From NCBI GenBank assembly GCA_005223085.1, contig NJBP01000001.1, forward strand, positions 25,304 to 89,303: a stretch of DNA of 64,000 nt. Direction: 5' to 3'. The position numbers and the translations under genes were made by a program. The stretch comes from Candidatus Aerophobetes bacterium Ae_b3b (GTDB lineage Bacteria; Aerophobota; Aerophobia; Aerophobales; AE-B3A). How positions within the stretch are numbered: position 1 is the first letter of the stretch; each line of letters begins with the position of its first letter. The notes under the pieces were generated by a model. It saw nothing but the letters and a program-made list of their open reading frames with translations, was not told the origin of the DNA and did not search any database. Positions 35,171-44,710 of the stretch are shown here, one piece after another.

Positions 35171-36913
35171 TTAGCTTCCTTTCAAGATTCTTTTGATTTT
35201 CCTGGATAGCTTCCTCTGGGCGAATCTTCTGGCTTCGTATGAGGTGCTGAGTTTCAAAAGCTCTGAGGCCACTTTTTGCGTCTCTTCCCACGTCACCCCC
35301 CGAATAATTTTTTTTATCTCTAGAAGAGAAGTTGGGGCTACACTGAATTCATCTATCTCCAATCCCAGAAGAATCAAGACAAACAGCGGATCACTGGCCA
35401 TCTCTCCACAGGCTCCCACCCAAATGCCTTCACGATGAGCGCATTTTACGATATTATCGATCAATCTCAAGATGGTTGGGTGCAGAGGCTGGTAAAGATA
35501 GGCTACCTTCTCATTTACCCGGTCCACTGCCAGGCTGTATTGTATTAAATCATTCGTCCCCAGGCTAAAGAAATCAACCTCTTTGGCCAGAAGGTCAGCT
35601 ATTATCGCGGCCGAAGGGACTTCAATCATTGCTCCTACCTCGACATCGTCCGAAAAAGATGTTCCCTCTCTTTTTAGTTCTCTTTTTACCTCAGATAGAA
35701 TTGTCCTGGCCTTCTCGATCTCCTCCACTCCTGAGATCATGGGATACATAATTTTTACCTTGCCAAAACTACCAGCTCTCAAGATAGCCCTCAGCTGAAC
35801 TTTAAAGATGTCTACTTTCTCTAAACACAGTCTTATGGCCCTCCAGCCCATAAAGGGGTTTATTTCGGAAGGAACAGGAAAATGAGAGAGAAATTTATCT
35901 CCTCCCAAATCCAATGTTCTAATAATCACTGTATTAGGAGCTGCCTTCTCAGCCACTATTTTATAAGCTTGCATCTGTTCGGCCTCACTGGGTAGAGTTT
36001 CTCTATTCATATAGAGATACTCGGTTCTATATAACCCTACCCCTTCCGCTCCATCCCTTAGGGCAACATCTATCTCTTCCGGACCTGCGATATTAACTGC
36101 TAATTCTACTTCTCGGCCATCGAGGGTCTGAGGAGGTAAAGATCTCAAAGTCTCCAGTTTTCTTTGGTAAGAGAGAAACTCTTTCTGACTTCTTTTATAC
36201 CGTTCTATTTGCTTGAAAGTGGGATTAACAAATATCTTTCCTTCATTTCCATCTAGGATAATTACTGAGCCTGGTTTAACTTTCTGGGTTATGTCTCTCA
36301 ATCCAACTACGGCAGGAATCTTCAGTGAGCGAGCCATAATAGCAGTATGAGATGTTCTTCCCCCAATATTGGTGGCAAAACCCAATATTTTATCTTTCTG
36401 CATAGCCACAGTATCTGAGGGAGCAAGATCATAGGCCACCAATATTATTTCCTCCTCTAGATGAGAGAGACTCAAAGTTGGTCTCTTTAGAAGGTTAGCC
36501 AGGACTCGCTCGCCTATATCTTCTACATCTCTGAATCTTTCCTGAATAAACCCAGCCTGAGCAGAGGCAAACTTTGCTGGAAAAGCTTTGAGGGTATTTC
36601 TAAGAGATGCCTCAGCGTTCAGTCTTTGCTTCCTTATTCTATCTATGGTAGCCCCGATAAGAAGTGGATCTTCCAATATTAATAGATGAGCCTGAAAAAT
36701 GTATGCTTCCTTTTCTCCTATGGTCTTCTTTACTCTTTTTTTTATCTCCTCCAGTTCCCTTTTTGATTCTTCCACCGCTTCCCTAAATCTTTTTATTTCA
36801 GCCTCTATTACTTCTTCTTTGATTTCATATTCAAGTATACAAAAATTCTCCTTCTCCAGGATGTATACTTTTCCTATAGCAATTCCGGGAGAAGCAGCTA
36901 TTCCTTTAGGCAT
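35171..36913 (-). CDS. ptsI: Phosphoenolpyruvate-protein phosphotransferase (PTS enzyme I)
   Basis: A 580-residue enzyme I that takes phosphate from phosphoenolpyruvate. The phosphohistidine loop is GGRTSHTAIMARSL; the C-terminal barrel has GAEGVGLYRTEYLYM, GGDKFLSHFP, PMISGVEEI, GAMIEVPSAA, FFSLGTNDLIQYSLAVDR and the GACGEMA cysteine. The start follows GGAGGAGG. No HPr or enzyme II gene is in the window, so it may serve a remote or regulatory PTS. Its start overlaps folC by 16 bases. Confidence 0.96.
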   Translation of the reverse strand: MPKGIAASPGIAIGKVYILEKENFCILEYEIKEEVIEAEIKRFREAVEESKRELEEIKKRVKKTIGEKEAYIFQAHLLILEDPLLIGATIDRIRKQRLNAEASLRNTLKAFPAKFASAQAGFIQERFRDVEDIGERVLANLLKRPTLSLSHLEEEIILVAYDLAPSDTVAMQKDKILGFATNIGGRTSHTAIMARSLKIPAVVGLRDITQKVKPGSVIILDGNEGKIFVNPTFKQIERYKRSQKEFLSYQRKLETLRSLPPQTLDGREVELAVNIAGPEEIDVALRDGAEGVGLYRTEYLYMNRETLPSEAEQMQAYKIVAEKAAPNTVIIRTLDLGGDKFLSHFPVPSEINPFMGWRAIRLCLEKVDIFKVQLRAILRAGSFGKVKIMYPMISGVEEIEKARTILSEVKRELKREGTSFSDDVEVGAMIEVPSAAIIADLLAKEVDFFSLGTNDLIQYSLAVDRVNEKVAYLYQPLHPTILRLIDNIVKCAHREGIWVGACGEMASDPLFVLILLGLEIDEFSVAPTSLLEIKKIIRGVTWEETQKVASELLKLSTSYEARRFAQRKLSRKIKRILKGS

Positions 36914-38250
36914 AAACCTCCTCCATGGAGCTTTAAAATCTTTCTCGCCTCACCAACAAGGTATAGGGAGCCCGTTATACAAATTAAATCCTCATCGCGG
37001 CTTATCTTCACTGCGTATTTTAGAGCCTTAGTTAGGTCCTTTTCAATGACAACTCTTTGTTGGAATTCCTTCGTTCTTTTAGCAATATCTTCTGGCTCTG
37101 CGGCTCTTATGAATTTTATCTTAGTTAAGATTACCTCCTTAGCCAAAGGAAAAATTTCTCTGGCTACGCTGTTAACATTTTTGTCCTTGCAACAACTGAA
37201 GACAAGAATTAAATTTTGATAGTTAAAATATTCTTTTATTGTATTTTTTAATGCTTTGGCCGAGGTGGAATTATGAGCCCCATCTAAGGCTATTAAAGGG
37301 CCATTTTTTATAACTTCTATCCTTCCTGGCCAATGAACTTTCTTTAAGCCTTCCTTTATAGATTCCTTTTTTATCTCCCAACCCTGCTTGTTTAAAAGTT
37401 CACACGTTGCAACCGCCATGGCTGCGTTTGTTATTTGATGTCTTCCTATCAGAGGAAGGTAAAGCCTCTCATAACTGTCATAGAGACCTTTAAGGGAAAA
37501 AAATTGTCCATAGAGAGTACTTTCTAACTTTTTCCACCTCATTAGGTTCGATATCTTTAACAACTTTGCTTTTTTTTCCTGACAGGTCTTAGCAATAATG
37601 TCTATGACTTCATCTTCTTGGGTAGGTGTGATCACTGTAGACCTTTCTTTGATTATACCTGTCTTTTCATAGGCAATCTTATCCAACGAATTACCCAGTA
37701 ACTGAGTATGGTCAAGACCTATGGGAGAAATTAAACAGATGATCGGCTTAACAACATTAGTGGCATCTAACCTTCCTCCCAGTCCAACTTCCAATATTGA
37801 AAAATCGACCTTTTTTTTTGAAAAATATAAAAAAGCGAGACTAGTAATTACTTCAAAAAATGTTAGTGCGGATTTGACTTTTTCCACAGCTAACCTGATT
37901 TCGTCCACTAACTCAATTACTTCCTTTTGGCTAATTATTTTACCATTAACTTTTATCCTTTCTCTTAGAGAATAAAAATGCGGTGAAGTGTAAAGACCTG
38001 TTTTGAATCCTGCTTGATTCAATATGGAAGAAGTCATGACACAAATAGATCCTTTCCCCTTCGTGCCCCCAACGTGTATAACTTTACCTATTTTATGGTG
38101 GGGATTACCGAGATAATACAGAAGGGTTTCAACCCGATTTAAGTTGAAATGATCTGGATCATAAAAAAAGTCTGTATAGTATTCATAGTTAACGAAGCTA
38201 TTTAGATATTTCAATGCAGCCTTATAAGATGTAGTTGATCGAAAGCTCAT
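36898..38250 (-). CDS. folC: Folylpolyglutamate synthase/dihydrofolate synthase
   Basis: A 450-residue Mur-ligase-fold enzyme that adds glutamate to folates. The P-loop is VIHVGGTKGKGSICVM; further signs are TSPHFYSLRERI, ISPIGLDHTQLLGN, EKTGIIKE and ALDGAHNSTSAKAL. Its place after glyA and purH groups it with one-carbon metabolism. The ATG lacks a strong ribosome site. A 158-base gap to glyA shows no clear promoter. Confidence 0.94.
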   Translation of the reverse strand: MSFRSTTSYKAALKYLNSFVNYEYYTDFFYDPDHFNLNRVETLLYYLGNPHHKIGKVIHVGGTKGKGSICVMTSSILNQAGFKTGLYTSPHFYSLRERIKVNGKIISQKEVIELVDEIRLAVEKVKSALTFFEVITSLAFLYFSKKKVDFSILEVGLGGRLDATNVVKPIICLISPIGLDHTQLLGNSLDKIAYEKTGIIKERSTVITPTQEDEVIDIIAKTCQEKKAKLLKISNLMRWKKLESTLYGQFFSLKGLYDSYERLYLPLIGRHQITNAAMAVATCELLNKQGWEIKKESIKEGLKKVHWPGRIEVIKNGPLIALDGAHNSTSAKALKNTIKEYFNYQNLILVFSCCKDKNVNSVAREIFPLAKEVILTKIKFIRAAEPEDIAKRTKEFQQRVVIEKDLTKALKYAVKISRDEDLICITGSLYLVGEARKILKLHGGGLCLKE

Positions 38251-38408
38251 TCTGGATCCATCGAACGTTGAAATATTTCAGCCCTTATAGTAACTACAAA
38301 AATAATTGGTGGCGATTTTGACCTGACGTCTCCTGGAGGCTAAATATATCACGGCGAGGAGATTAGAATGAGTGTAAACAACAGGTTACTATTTAAGAGC
38401 ATGAATTT

Positions 38409-39656
38409 TTATTTCAAATCCTCATAAATGGGAAATTGCTGACAGAGCTCTCTTACCCAGCTTCTCATTTTTTTTCTCAAGGTTCTGTCCTCTGGACTCG
38501 ATAGTATTTTATTTATCCACTTTCCAATCAGTTGCATCTCAGGTTCTCTCATTCCTCTGGTAGTAAGAGCAGGGGTCCCCGGTCTTATCCCCGAGGTTAT
38601 AGAAGGCGGTTGGGGATCAAAAGGGATACTATTTTTGTTAACCACTATGCCTGCTTCTTCCAAAATAGTAGCTGCTTTATCACCTGTTAGTGATTTTTTT
38701 GACAGATCAACCAGTATAAGATGGGTATCGGTGCCACCGGAGACCAATCTTAGCCCATCTTCCCTCAAGCTCTTAGCTAATGCTTTGGCGTTGGAGACAA
38801 TCTGCTGTTGATATTCTTTAAATTCAAGTCTTTGCGCTTCCTGAAAACATACCGCTTTTGCGGCTATGGTATGCATGAATGGTCCCCCTTGAGTACCAGG
38901 AAAAATAGCTCTATCTATCCGAGAGGCAAGGTTTTGGCGACAGATGATCACTCCTCCGCGGGGACCCCGCAGAGTTTTGTGGGTGGTGGTAGTGACTACA
39001 TTAGCGTAAGGAACAGGATCCGGGTGTAGGCCAGTAACAATCAAGCCTATTATGTGAGCTACATCAGCCATAAGATAGGCACCTACCTCATCGGCAATCC
39101 TCCTCCAGTGAGAGTAATCTATAGCCCGCGGATAAGCGCTAGCCCCCACTATTATCAATTGAGGATGGCAATTTTCAGCTATAGCCTGAATTTCTTCATA
39201 ATTAAAGGTCTCCGATTCTCTATCCACTCCGTAGTTGACGATCCGATAATGAGTATGAGGTAAAGTTGACCTATTTCCATGAGAAAGATGCCCTCCATGA
39301 GACAAATTTAAGGATAAAATGGTATCTCCCGGTTTAAGCAAAGCCTGATAGATAGCTATATTAGCCTGTGTTCCTGAATGAGCCTGTACATTCACATGCT
39401 CAGCTTTAAAGATTTTTTTTGCCCGGGAAATGGCTAACTCCTCAATCTCATCTATAAATTTACAGCCCTGATAATGTCGTCTGCCTGGATATCCTTCAGC
39501 ATATTTATCAATCAAGACCGAACCTTCCACTTCCAAAACTGCCTTACTGGGATAATTTTCTGAAGGAATAAGAGTTAAACTGTTTTGCTGACGCTGAAGT
39601 TCCTGCTTAAGAATCTCATTAACCTCAGGGTCATTTTGAGCCAATGAAATAGACAT
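38409..39656 (-). CDS. glyA: Serine hydroxymethyltransferase
   Basis: A 415-residue PLP enzyme that makes glycine and methylene-tetrahydrofolate from serine. It has LIPSENYPSKAVLE, KYAEGYPGRRHYQGC, NVQAHSGTQANIA, LSHGGHLSHG and the PLP-lysine motif TTTHKTLRGPRGG. The ATG follows AAAGGAGAG and lies 13 bases after purH, which uses formyl-tetrahydrofolate, so the pairing makes metabolic sense. Confidence 0.97.
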   Translation of the reverse strand: MSISLAQNDPEVNEILKQELQRQQNSLTLIPSENYPSKAVLEVEGSVLIDKYAEGYPGRRHYQGCKFIDEIEELAISRAKKIFKAEHVNVQAHSGTQANIAIYQALLKPGDTILSLNLSHGGHLSHGNRSTLPHTHYRIVNYGVDRESETFNYEEIQAIAENCHPQLIIVGASAYPRAIDYSHWRRIADEVGAYLMADVAHIIGLIVTGLHPDPVPYANVVTTTTHKTLRGPRGGVIICRQNLASRIDRAIFPGTQGGPFMHTIAAKAVCFQEAQRLEFKEYQQQIVSNAKALAKSLREDGLRLVSGGTDTHLILVDLSKKSLTGDKAATILEEAGIVVNKNSIPFDPQPPSITSGIRPGTPALTTRGMREPEMQLIGKWINKILSSPEDRTLRKKMRSWVRELCQQFPIYEDLK

Positions 39657-39669
39657 GGAGAGCTCTCCT

Positions 39670-41235
39670 TTAATGTTTGAAATGTCTCATCCCCGTGAAC
39701 ACCATAGCCATTCTGAATCTATCGGCAGCTGCAATTATCTCTTGGTCGCGCAGCGAACCACCCGGTTGAATTAAGGCAGTTATCTCTGATTTTCCTGCCT
39801 CCTCTACCGCATCAGGAAAAGGGAAAAAGGCATCCGAAGCTAAGCATGCACCACTAGCTCTATCACCAGCCTTTCCAATGGCAAGCCTAGAAGAATCTAC
39901 CCGACTCATCTGTCCTGCTCCCACTCCAACTACCGTTTTATCTTTGGATAGAACGATGGCATTAGATTTTACATGTTTGCAGACTGTCCAGGCAAATAAA
40001 AGTTCATCCTGCTCCTTTTGAGTGGGAGCTCTTTCTGTAACTGTTCTTAGATTACTAGAAAAGTAGGTTTCTTCATCCCTTTCCTGAAAAAGAATTCCAC
40101 CTCGCACTCCTTTTATCTCGCAGCCGAGGTTTTCTCTGACTAAAGAGCCGTTGACTTTTAGAATACGTAGGTTCTTTCCCCATTTTTGCCCGGTTTTTAG
40201 GATTTCCAGAGCTTTTTTTTCATAGTCAGGGGCAATTATGGCTTCAATAAATTTATCGGGTGAAGCTATTTCTTCAGCAGTGAGGGGATCCACTGTTCTA
40301 TTTAATCCAATTATGCTTCCGAAGGCTGATACAGGATCTCCACTATAGGCATTTTTAAAAGCCTCTTGAAGATGAGAGGCACAGCCTACACCACAGGGGT
40401 TGGTATGTTTTATTACCACGGCTGCTGGTTCTCTAAATTCTGATACTATGGCTAAAGCGGCATCTAGATCCAAAAGATTATTAAAGGAAAGGTCTTTCCC
40501 CCAAAGTTTTTCAGTAGAGGAAAGACTTGGTCGAGTCTCGATCCACTCTCTGTAAAAGGCAGCCTTCTGGTGGGAGTTTTCTCCATACCTCAGATTTTTT
40601 TGTTTCTTAAAGCTCAAGTTTATTATATCAGGAAATTTTTGTCCGGTTTCCTTTTCCATGTAGTGTGCAATAAGGGCATCATATGCACTAGTTTCCTGGA
40701 AGACCCTCATAGCTAAATTAAGACAGGTGGCCTGGCTGAGACAACATCTATTTTCTTCTAACTCCTTGAGGATCTGGGGGTACTGATCAGGACCAGTCAC
40801 TGTGGCTACATAAGGAAAATTCTTCGCTGCCGCCCGAAGCATGGTAGGTCCTCCGATGTCAATGTTTTCTCTAGCCTCTTTTAGACTCACCCTGGCCTTT
40901 TGCACAACCTCCTGGAAAGGATAAAAGTTTACCACCACCATGTCGATAAGTTCAACACCGTATTGCTTTATTTCTCTCATCTGTTCAGGGTCATCCCTTA
41001 CAGCTAAAAGAGCCGCATGAATCCTGGGGTGCAAGGTTTTAACTCTTCCACCAAGCATAGCCGGACTATGGGTATACCTTGATACATCTCTTACCCGTAT
41101 CCCAGCTTCTCTAAGGGCTCGTGCTGTACCTCCGGTGGAAAGAATCTCTATTCCTAATTTGGCGAGTCCCTTAGCAAAGTCAACTATTCCTTCCTTATGG
41201 AAGACACTGATAAGAGCTCTTTTGATCTCAGGCAT
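39670..41235 (-). CDS. purH: Bifunctional AICAR formyltransferase/IMP cyclohydrolase
   Basis: A 521-residue enzyme for the last two steps of IMP synthesis. The N-terminal cyclohydrolase (MGS-like) has ILSTGGTARALREAGI, MLGGRVKTLHPRIHAALL and NIDIGGPTMLRAAAKN. The formyltransferase half has LRYGENSHQKAAFY, KHTNPCGVG, SNAIVLSKDKTVVGVGAGQMSR and DAFFPFPD. It is the first gene of a minus-strand run purH, glyA, folC, ptsI, pgi/pmi. A repeat-derived promoter lies just upstream. Confidence 0.97.
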   Translation of the reverse strand: MPEIKRALISVFHKEGIVDFAKGLAKLGIEILSTGGTARALREAGIRVRDVSRYTHSPAMLGGRVKTLHPRIHAALLAVRDDPEQMREIKQYGVELIDMVVVNFYPFQEVVQKARVSLKEARENIDIGGPTMLRAAAKNFPYVATVTGPDQYPQILKELEENRCCLSQATCLNLAMRVFQETSAYDALIAHYMEKETGQKFPDIINLSFKKQKNLRYGENSHQKAAFYREWIETRPSLSSTEKLWGKDLSFNNLLDLDAALAIVSEFREPAAVVIKHTNPCGVGCASHLQEAFKNAYSGDPVSAFGSIIGLNRTVDPLTAEEIASPDKFIEAIIAPDYEKKALEILKTGQKWGKNLRILKVNGSLVRENLGCEIKGVRGGILFQERDEETYFSSNLRTVTERAPTQKEQDELLFAWTVCKHVKSNAIVLSKDKTVVGVGAGQMSRVDSSRLAIGKAGDRASGACLASDAFFPFPDAVEEAGKSEITALIQPGGSLRDQEIIAAADRFRMAMVFTGMRHFKH

Positions 41236-41264
41236 TTTACCTTTCTCGAAAATTCCGATAATTC

Positions 41265-41292
41265 AACATAGCAAAATATTTCATTACGTCAA
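41265..41292 (-). promoter_or_regulatory. Promoter of purH with the -35 in a repeat end
   Basis: On the minus strand TTGACG (41292-41287) and TATGTT (41270-41265) are 16 bases apart; transcription would start about 23 bases before the purH ATG. Most of the -35 box lies in the left end of the repeat at 41289, the same repeat end that supplies TTGACA at 2322. Confidence 0.55.
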
Positions 41293-41540
41293 GAATATCT
41301 CGGGACTCTTCCCCTTCGTCGCTGTATATCGACTTTGGATTGCTTCTGCTCGTCTTCTCGTCTCGGGAAAGACATGAGGATCTCGAGGGGGGAAAATATT
41401 CCCCCTCAACTCATCGCTCACTGCTCCCCCTAAATTCAAAGCCTGCAGAGCTGACTCGTTAAGGTGACTGATATAAGGCTTCTTTGGGGAAAGTCCCTCG
41501 ATACGCGTATAAATCTTCTGAATGCTAATACTTTCCTGGG
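41289..41540. repeat. Intergenic hairpin repeat, subtype B, copy 1
   Basis: This stretch matches 45664-45955 closely over most of its length; for example CCCCTTCGTCGCTGTATATC and GGGAAAGACATGAGGATCTC occur in both. It carries a GAGGGGG...CCCCCTC hairpin (41384-41406). Its two ends are roughly inverted: GGGACTCTTCCCC near the left, GGGGAAAGTCCC near the right. Compared with the other copy it lacks a block of about 50 bases. It fills the divergent gap between purH and recO. Confidence 0.75.
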
Positions 41541-41554
41541 TACTATCAAGTCAG

Positions 41555-41583
41555 TTGACCGATTAGATTTGTTTTGCTATAGT
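41555..41583 (+). promoter_or_regulatory. Promoter of the recO-sigma factor operon
   Basis: TTGACC (41555-41560) and TATAGT (41578-41583) are exactly 17 bases apart. Transcription would begin near 41590, which places the upstream GTG at 41582 outside the message and supports the TTG at 41612 as the recO start. Confidence 0.7.
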
Positions 41584-41611
41584 GTCTGCGAATCAATCAT
41601 CGAGGCCGAAA

Positions 41612-42397
41612 TTGAGATTATATAAAAGTGAGGTGATTGTGCTTAGAGATTATGATCTAGGAGAACAAGATAAAATAGTTGTTTTTTATTCACGAAGATA
41701 TGGAAAGATAAAAGTGGTAGCAAAGGGGGCTAGAAGAATAAAAAGTAGGTTTGCTGCCCAGGTTCAGCCTCCTTCTTATGATAGTGTGGTAATTCACAAA
41801 GCTACGAGAGGTGGTCTGCATACCTTGAGCGAGTGTAAGATTAATTACCCTTTTATAGGGATCAGAAAGAATCTCCTTAGGTTCGCCTATAGCTGTTATC
41901 TGGCCGAGTTGATTGACAAATGTTTGGAAGAAGAACAACCAAATTCTCATCTTTTTGAACTTCTGGTAAAGACCCTTTATTGCTTAGAAAAAATTCCTAA
42001 ACAAAAGTTAAGTCTTTTGATGCGAAGTTTCGAGATAAAACTCTTAAAAATTTTGGGTTACGGGCTATACCTAAGCAGATGTATAAATTGTGGAAAAGAA
42101 AAAGGAAAGATTCAATCTCTCTTTGTTAGCATAAAGTCAGGTGGACTTCTTTGTGATGATTGCCAAGAGGAAGATAAGAACAGGCTAGAGGTTTCAAAAA
42201 AGACCGTTCTCTTGATGAATTATCTTCTTCATACAAGCCTGAAGAAGACAGTTCAACAAAATTGTGATAAGGCCATAGAAGTTGAACTGGAGGCTATTCT
42301 AAAAAGGTATCTTTCTTATCAATTATCGAGGGAGATGATTACTTCTCGCTTTGTTTGTACCTCTGAAAAGTTGGAATTGAAGCACCCAATAATATAG
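41612..42397 (+). CDS. recO: DNA repair protein RecO
   Basis: A 261-residue protein that loads RecA with RecF and RecR. The N-terminal OB fold has YKSEVIVLRDYDLGEQDKIV and GKIKVVAKGARRIKSRF; the helical part ends in a zinc site with CINCGK and CDDC. The frame opens at GTG 41582, but that codon lies inside the promoter's -10 region; the TTG at 41612 follows GAGG with 6-base spacing and matches the family start. It is followed 10 bases later by the sigma-factor gene. Confidence 0.92.
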   Translation: MRLYKSEVIVLRDYDLGEQDKIVVFYSRRYGKIKVVAKGARRIKSRFAAQVQPPSYDSVVIHKATRGGLHTLSECKINYPFIGIRKNLLRFAYSCYLAELIDKCLEEEQPNSHLFELLVKTLYCLEKIPKQKLSLLMRSFEIKLLKILGYGLYLSRCINCGKEKGKIQSLFVSIKSGGLLCDDCQEEDKNRLEVSKKTVLLMNYLLHTSLKKTVQQNCDKAIEVELEAILKRYLSYQLSREMITSRFVCTSEKLELKHPII

Positions 42398-42407
42398 GGA
42401 GGAGTCA

Positions 42408-43583
42408 GTGGAAGACCATACTGAAGAGACGGTTCATACAGAGGAGCAAAATTCATCCTTAAGCACAATTGGAAGTTATTTGGAAGGCATAGGGAAAACT
42501 CCTTTACTCACCAAAGAGGAAGAAAGGGAGCTTGCCAAGAGGATAAAAGAGGGAAAGCAAAAATTAATCCAACTTATGAGAGGATCGTCCGATATCATTA
42601 ATAAGAATAGAGAACTTCTCGTCTTATTTCAAAAGGGAGGAAAGCTGTCTAAAAACTTTGGTGATCTTGATCGTAATCCAGATAAGGTCAGGGAGATGGT
42701 TGATTTCTTAGAACACGAACTCCCGAAAATGGAGAAAATAGCGTCTGACCGAGATAAAAGGAAGATAAAACAGATCTTAAAAGAGGCAGTGAAAGTAAAA
42801 TCATCGTGTGAGGCAGACAGGAAGAAGATGATGGAAGCCAATCTTCGTCTGGTGGTAAGTTTTGCCAAAAAGTACATCGGTAGAGGAGTTTCTCTTTCAG
42901 ACCTTATCCAGGAGGGAAATATTGGCCTTTCTCGGGCTGTGGATAAGTTTGACTATGAATGTGAAAAGCGTTTTAGCACCTATGCCAGTTGGTGGATACG
43001 CCAGGCTTTATCCAGGACTATTGCTGATCAGTCAAGGACCATACGTCTTCCAGTTCACATAGCTTATTTGTTAAGAAAGTTGAGCAGAGTATCCAGACAA
43101 CTAGAACAGAAACTAAAAAGAGAGCCTACTCCCGAGGAAATTGCTGAACAGGTAGATTTTTCTCCAGAAAAGATCAGGCAAATGCTCGGAATAAGCCAGA
43201 CCACAGTCTCAATTGATAAACCGGTGGGAGAGGAAAAAAATAGTTCAATGATCGAGTTTGTTTCTAACACTAGTATACCTCCACCTGTTTATAAGCTTGC
43301 CGTAGATATGCTCAAAGAGGGGGTAAGAGAACTACTAGAAAAGGTAGTAAAAGATCCACGTGAATTGGAAATATTAAAGTTGAGATTTGATCTGGAAGAG
43401 AAAGGCGATTATTCCTTAAGACAGATTGGGAAGGAATACGGAGTCAGCAGGGAGAGAATCAGACAGATTCAGGAAAGAGCTTTAAAGAGATTAAGAGCTC
43501 CGGCGGAAGAAAGAGGATTGAGAGGTTATCTGGAACTGTTGAATAGCCTAAGGGCAGAAATGCAGGAGAGCTACACCGAATAA
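42408..43583 (+). CDS. RNA polymerase sigma-70 factor (RpoD/RpoS type)
   Basis: A 391-residue sigma factor without region 1.1. Region 1.2 is SSLSTIGSYLEGIGKTPLLT; region 2 has NLRLVVSFAKKYIGRGVSLS, DLIQEGNIGL and the -10-reading RFSTYASWWIRQA; region 3 runs through LPVHIAYLLRKLSRV; region 4 ends with the -35-binding helix YGVSRERIRQIQERALKRLR. The close-to-consensus promoters in this window suit such a factor. It is probably the primary sigma, but others may exist outside the window. A GTG start follows GGAGGAG. Confidence 0.93.
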   Translation: MEDHTEETVHTEEQNSSLSTIGSYLEGIGKTPLLTKEEERELAKRIKEGKQKLIQLMRGSSDIINKNRELLVLFQKGGKLSKNFGDLDRNPDKVREMVDFLEHELPKMEKIASDRDKRKIKQILKEAVKVKSSCEADRKKMMEANLRLVVSFAKKYIGRGVSLSDLIQEGNIGLSRAVDKFDYECEKRFSTYASWWIRQALSRTIADQSRTIRLPVHIAYLLRKLSRVSRQLEQKLKREPTPEEIAEQVDFSPEKIRQMLGISQTTVSIDKPVGEEKNSSMIEFVSNTSIPPPVYKLAVDMLKEGVRELLEKVVKDPRELEILKLRFDLEEKGDYSLRQIGKEYGVSRERIRQIQERALKRLRAPAEERGLRGYLELLNSLRAEMQESYTE

Positions 43584-43596
43584 ATGAGGAGGATGC

Positions 43597-44691
43597 TTGG
43601 CTAATCTCTCGGCCGGAATAATTGGTTTACCTAATGTTGGTAAATCAACCCTTTTTAACGCTCTTACACAAGCAGGAGCGCAGGTGGCAAAGTTTCCTTT
43701 CTCCACCGTATCTCCCAATGTGGGAAGGGCGTTGGTTCCTGATCCACGACTGGAAAGACTAGCCGAATTAGTAGATCCCGAGATTACCACGCCAGCGTCA
43801 GTGGAGTTTATAGACGTAGCTGGCCTGGTTAGAGGTGCCCATCGCGGTGAGGGCCTGGGAAATGAGTTTTTATCTAGAATAAGGTCGGTTGATCTTTTAG
43901 TTGAGGCACTGAGGTGCTTTGAAGGAAAAGAGATTGCCCATCCCGAAGGGAGTATAGATCCGATAAGAGATGCCGAGATAATTGAGTTAGAATTGCTTCT
44001 CTCTGACTTGAAAGTTGTGCAGCGGCGGTTGACAAAGCTGGATAAACTGGTAAAATCGAAAACTAAAGGAAGTCAAGAAAGATTTGGTCTTTTGCAAAAG
44101 ATTAAAACAAGCCTTGAAGAAGGAAATGCGTTGAGAAAGATTTTAACAGAAAAGGAGAAGCAAGAGCTTGTCGAAGAAGGTCTTTTGACTCTTAAGCCCT
44201 TGCTTTACGTTGCCAACGTGGATGAAAATAATCTAACTTCTCCATCCTTTTTACTTAAGAGCTTGAGAGAAGATGCCTCCCAGAAGGAACTCAGGTTAAT
44301 AGAAATATGTGCACAATTGGAGGCAGAATTGGCAGAAATGTCTGCGCCAGAGAAGGCAGAATTCCTTAAGGAGTTGAGGATAGAAGAAGGAATCAACAAG
44401 TTGATAAGAGAGGTGTACCAGCAGCTAAATTTAATTACCTTTTTCACCATCAGCGGGGGAAGGGAAGTGAGGGCCTGGTCAGTGGAAGAAGGAACCACTG
44501 CTTCTCAAGCAGCAGGCAGAGTCCATTCGGACATGCAAAAGGGCTTTGCAAGAGCAGTGGTAGTCGCGGTATCAGATTTGCTTGAGGTCGGATCAATGAA
44601 AGGGGTCAAAGAGGAAGGAAAGGTTAAGATAGAGGGAAAGGATTACTTGGTAGAGGACGGAGATGTGATACATTTTAGGTTTACTAGATAG
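43597..44691 (+). CDS. ychF: Ribosome-binding ATPase YchF
   Basis: A 364-residue Obg-family protein that prefers ATP. The P-loop is GLPNVGKSTLFNAL, followed by DVAGLVRGAHRGEGLGN (switch II region), a coiled-coil arm, and the C-terminal TGS domain that ends in VEDGDVIHFRFT. It lies 13 bases after the sigma gene; the TTG start is fixed by a GAGGAGGAT ribosome site. Confidence 0.96.
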   Translation: MANLSAGIIGLPNVGKSTLFNALTQAGAQVAKFPFSTVSPNVGRALVPDPRLERLAELVDPEITTPASVEFIDVAGLVRGAHRGEGLGNEFLSRIRSVDLLVEALRCFEGKEIAHPEGSIDPIRDAEIIELELLLSDLKVVQRRLTKLDKLVKSKTKGSQERFGLLQKIKTSLEEGNALRKILTEKEKQELVEEGLLTLKPLLYVANVDENNLTSPSFLLKSLREDASQKELRLIEICAQLEAELAEMSAPEKAEFLKELRIEEGINKLIREVYQQLNLITFFTISGGREVRAWSVEEGTTASQAAGRVHSDMQKGFARAVVVAVSDLLEVGSMKGVKEEGKVKIEGKDYLVEDGDVIHFRFTR

Positions 44692-44710
44692 CTAGAGAAG
44701 AGGTCTCAAA

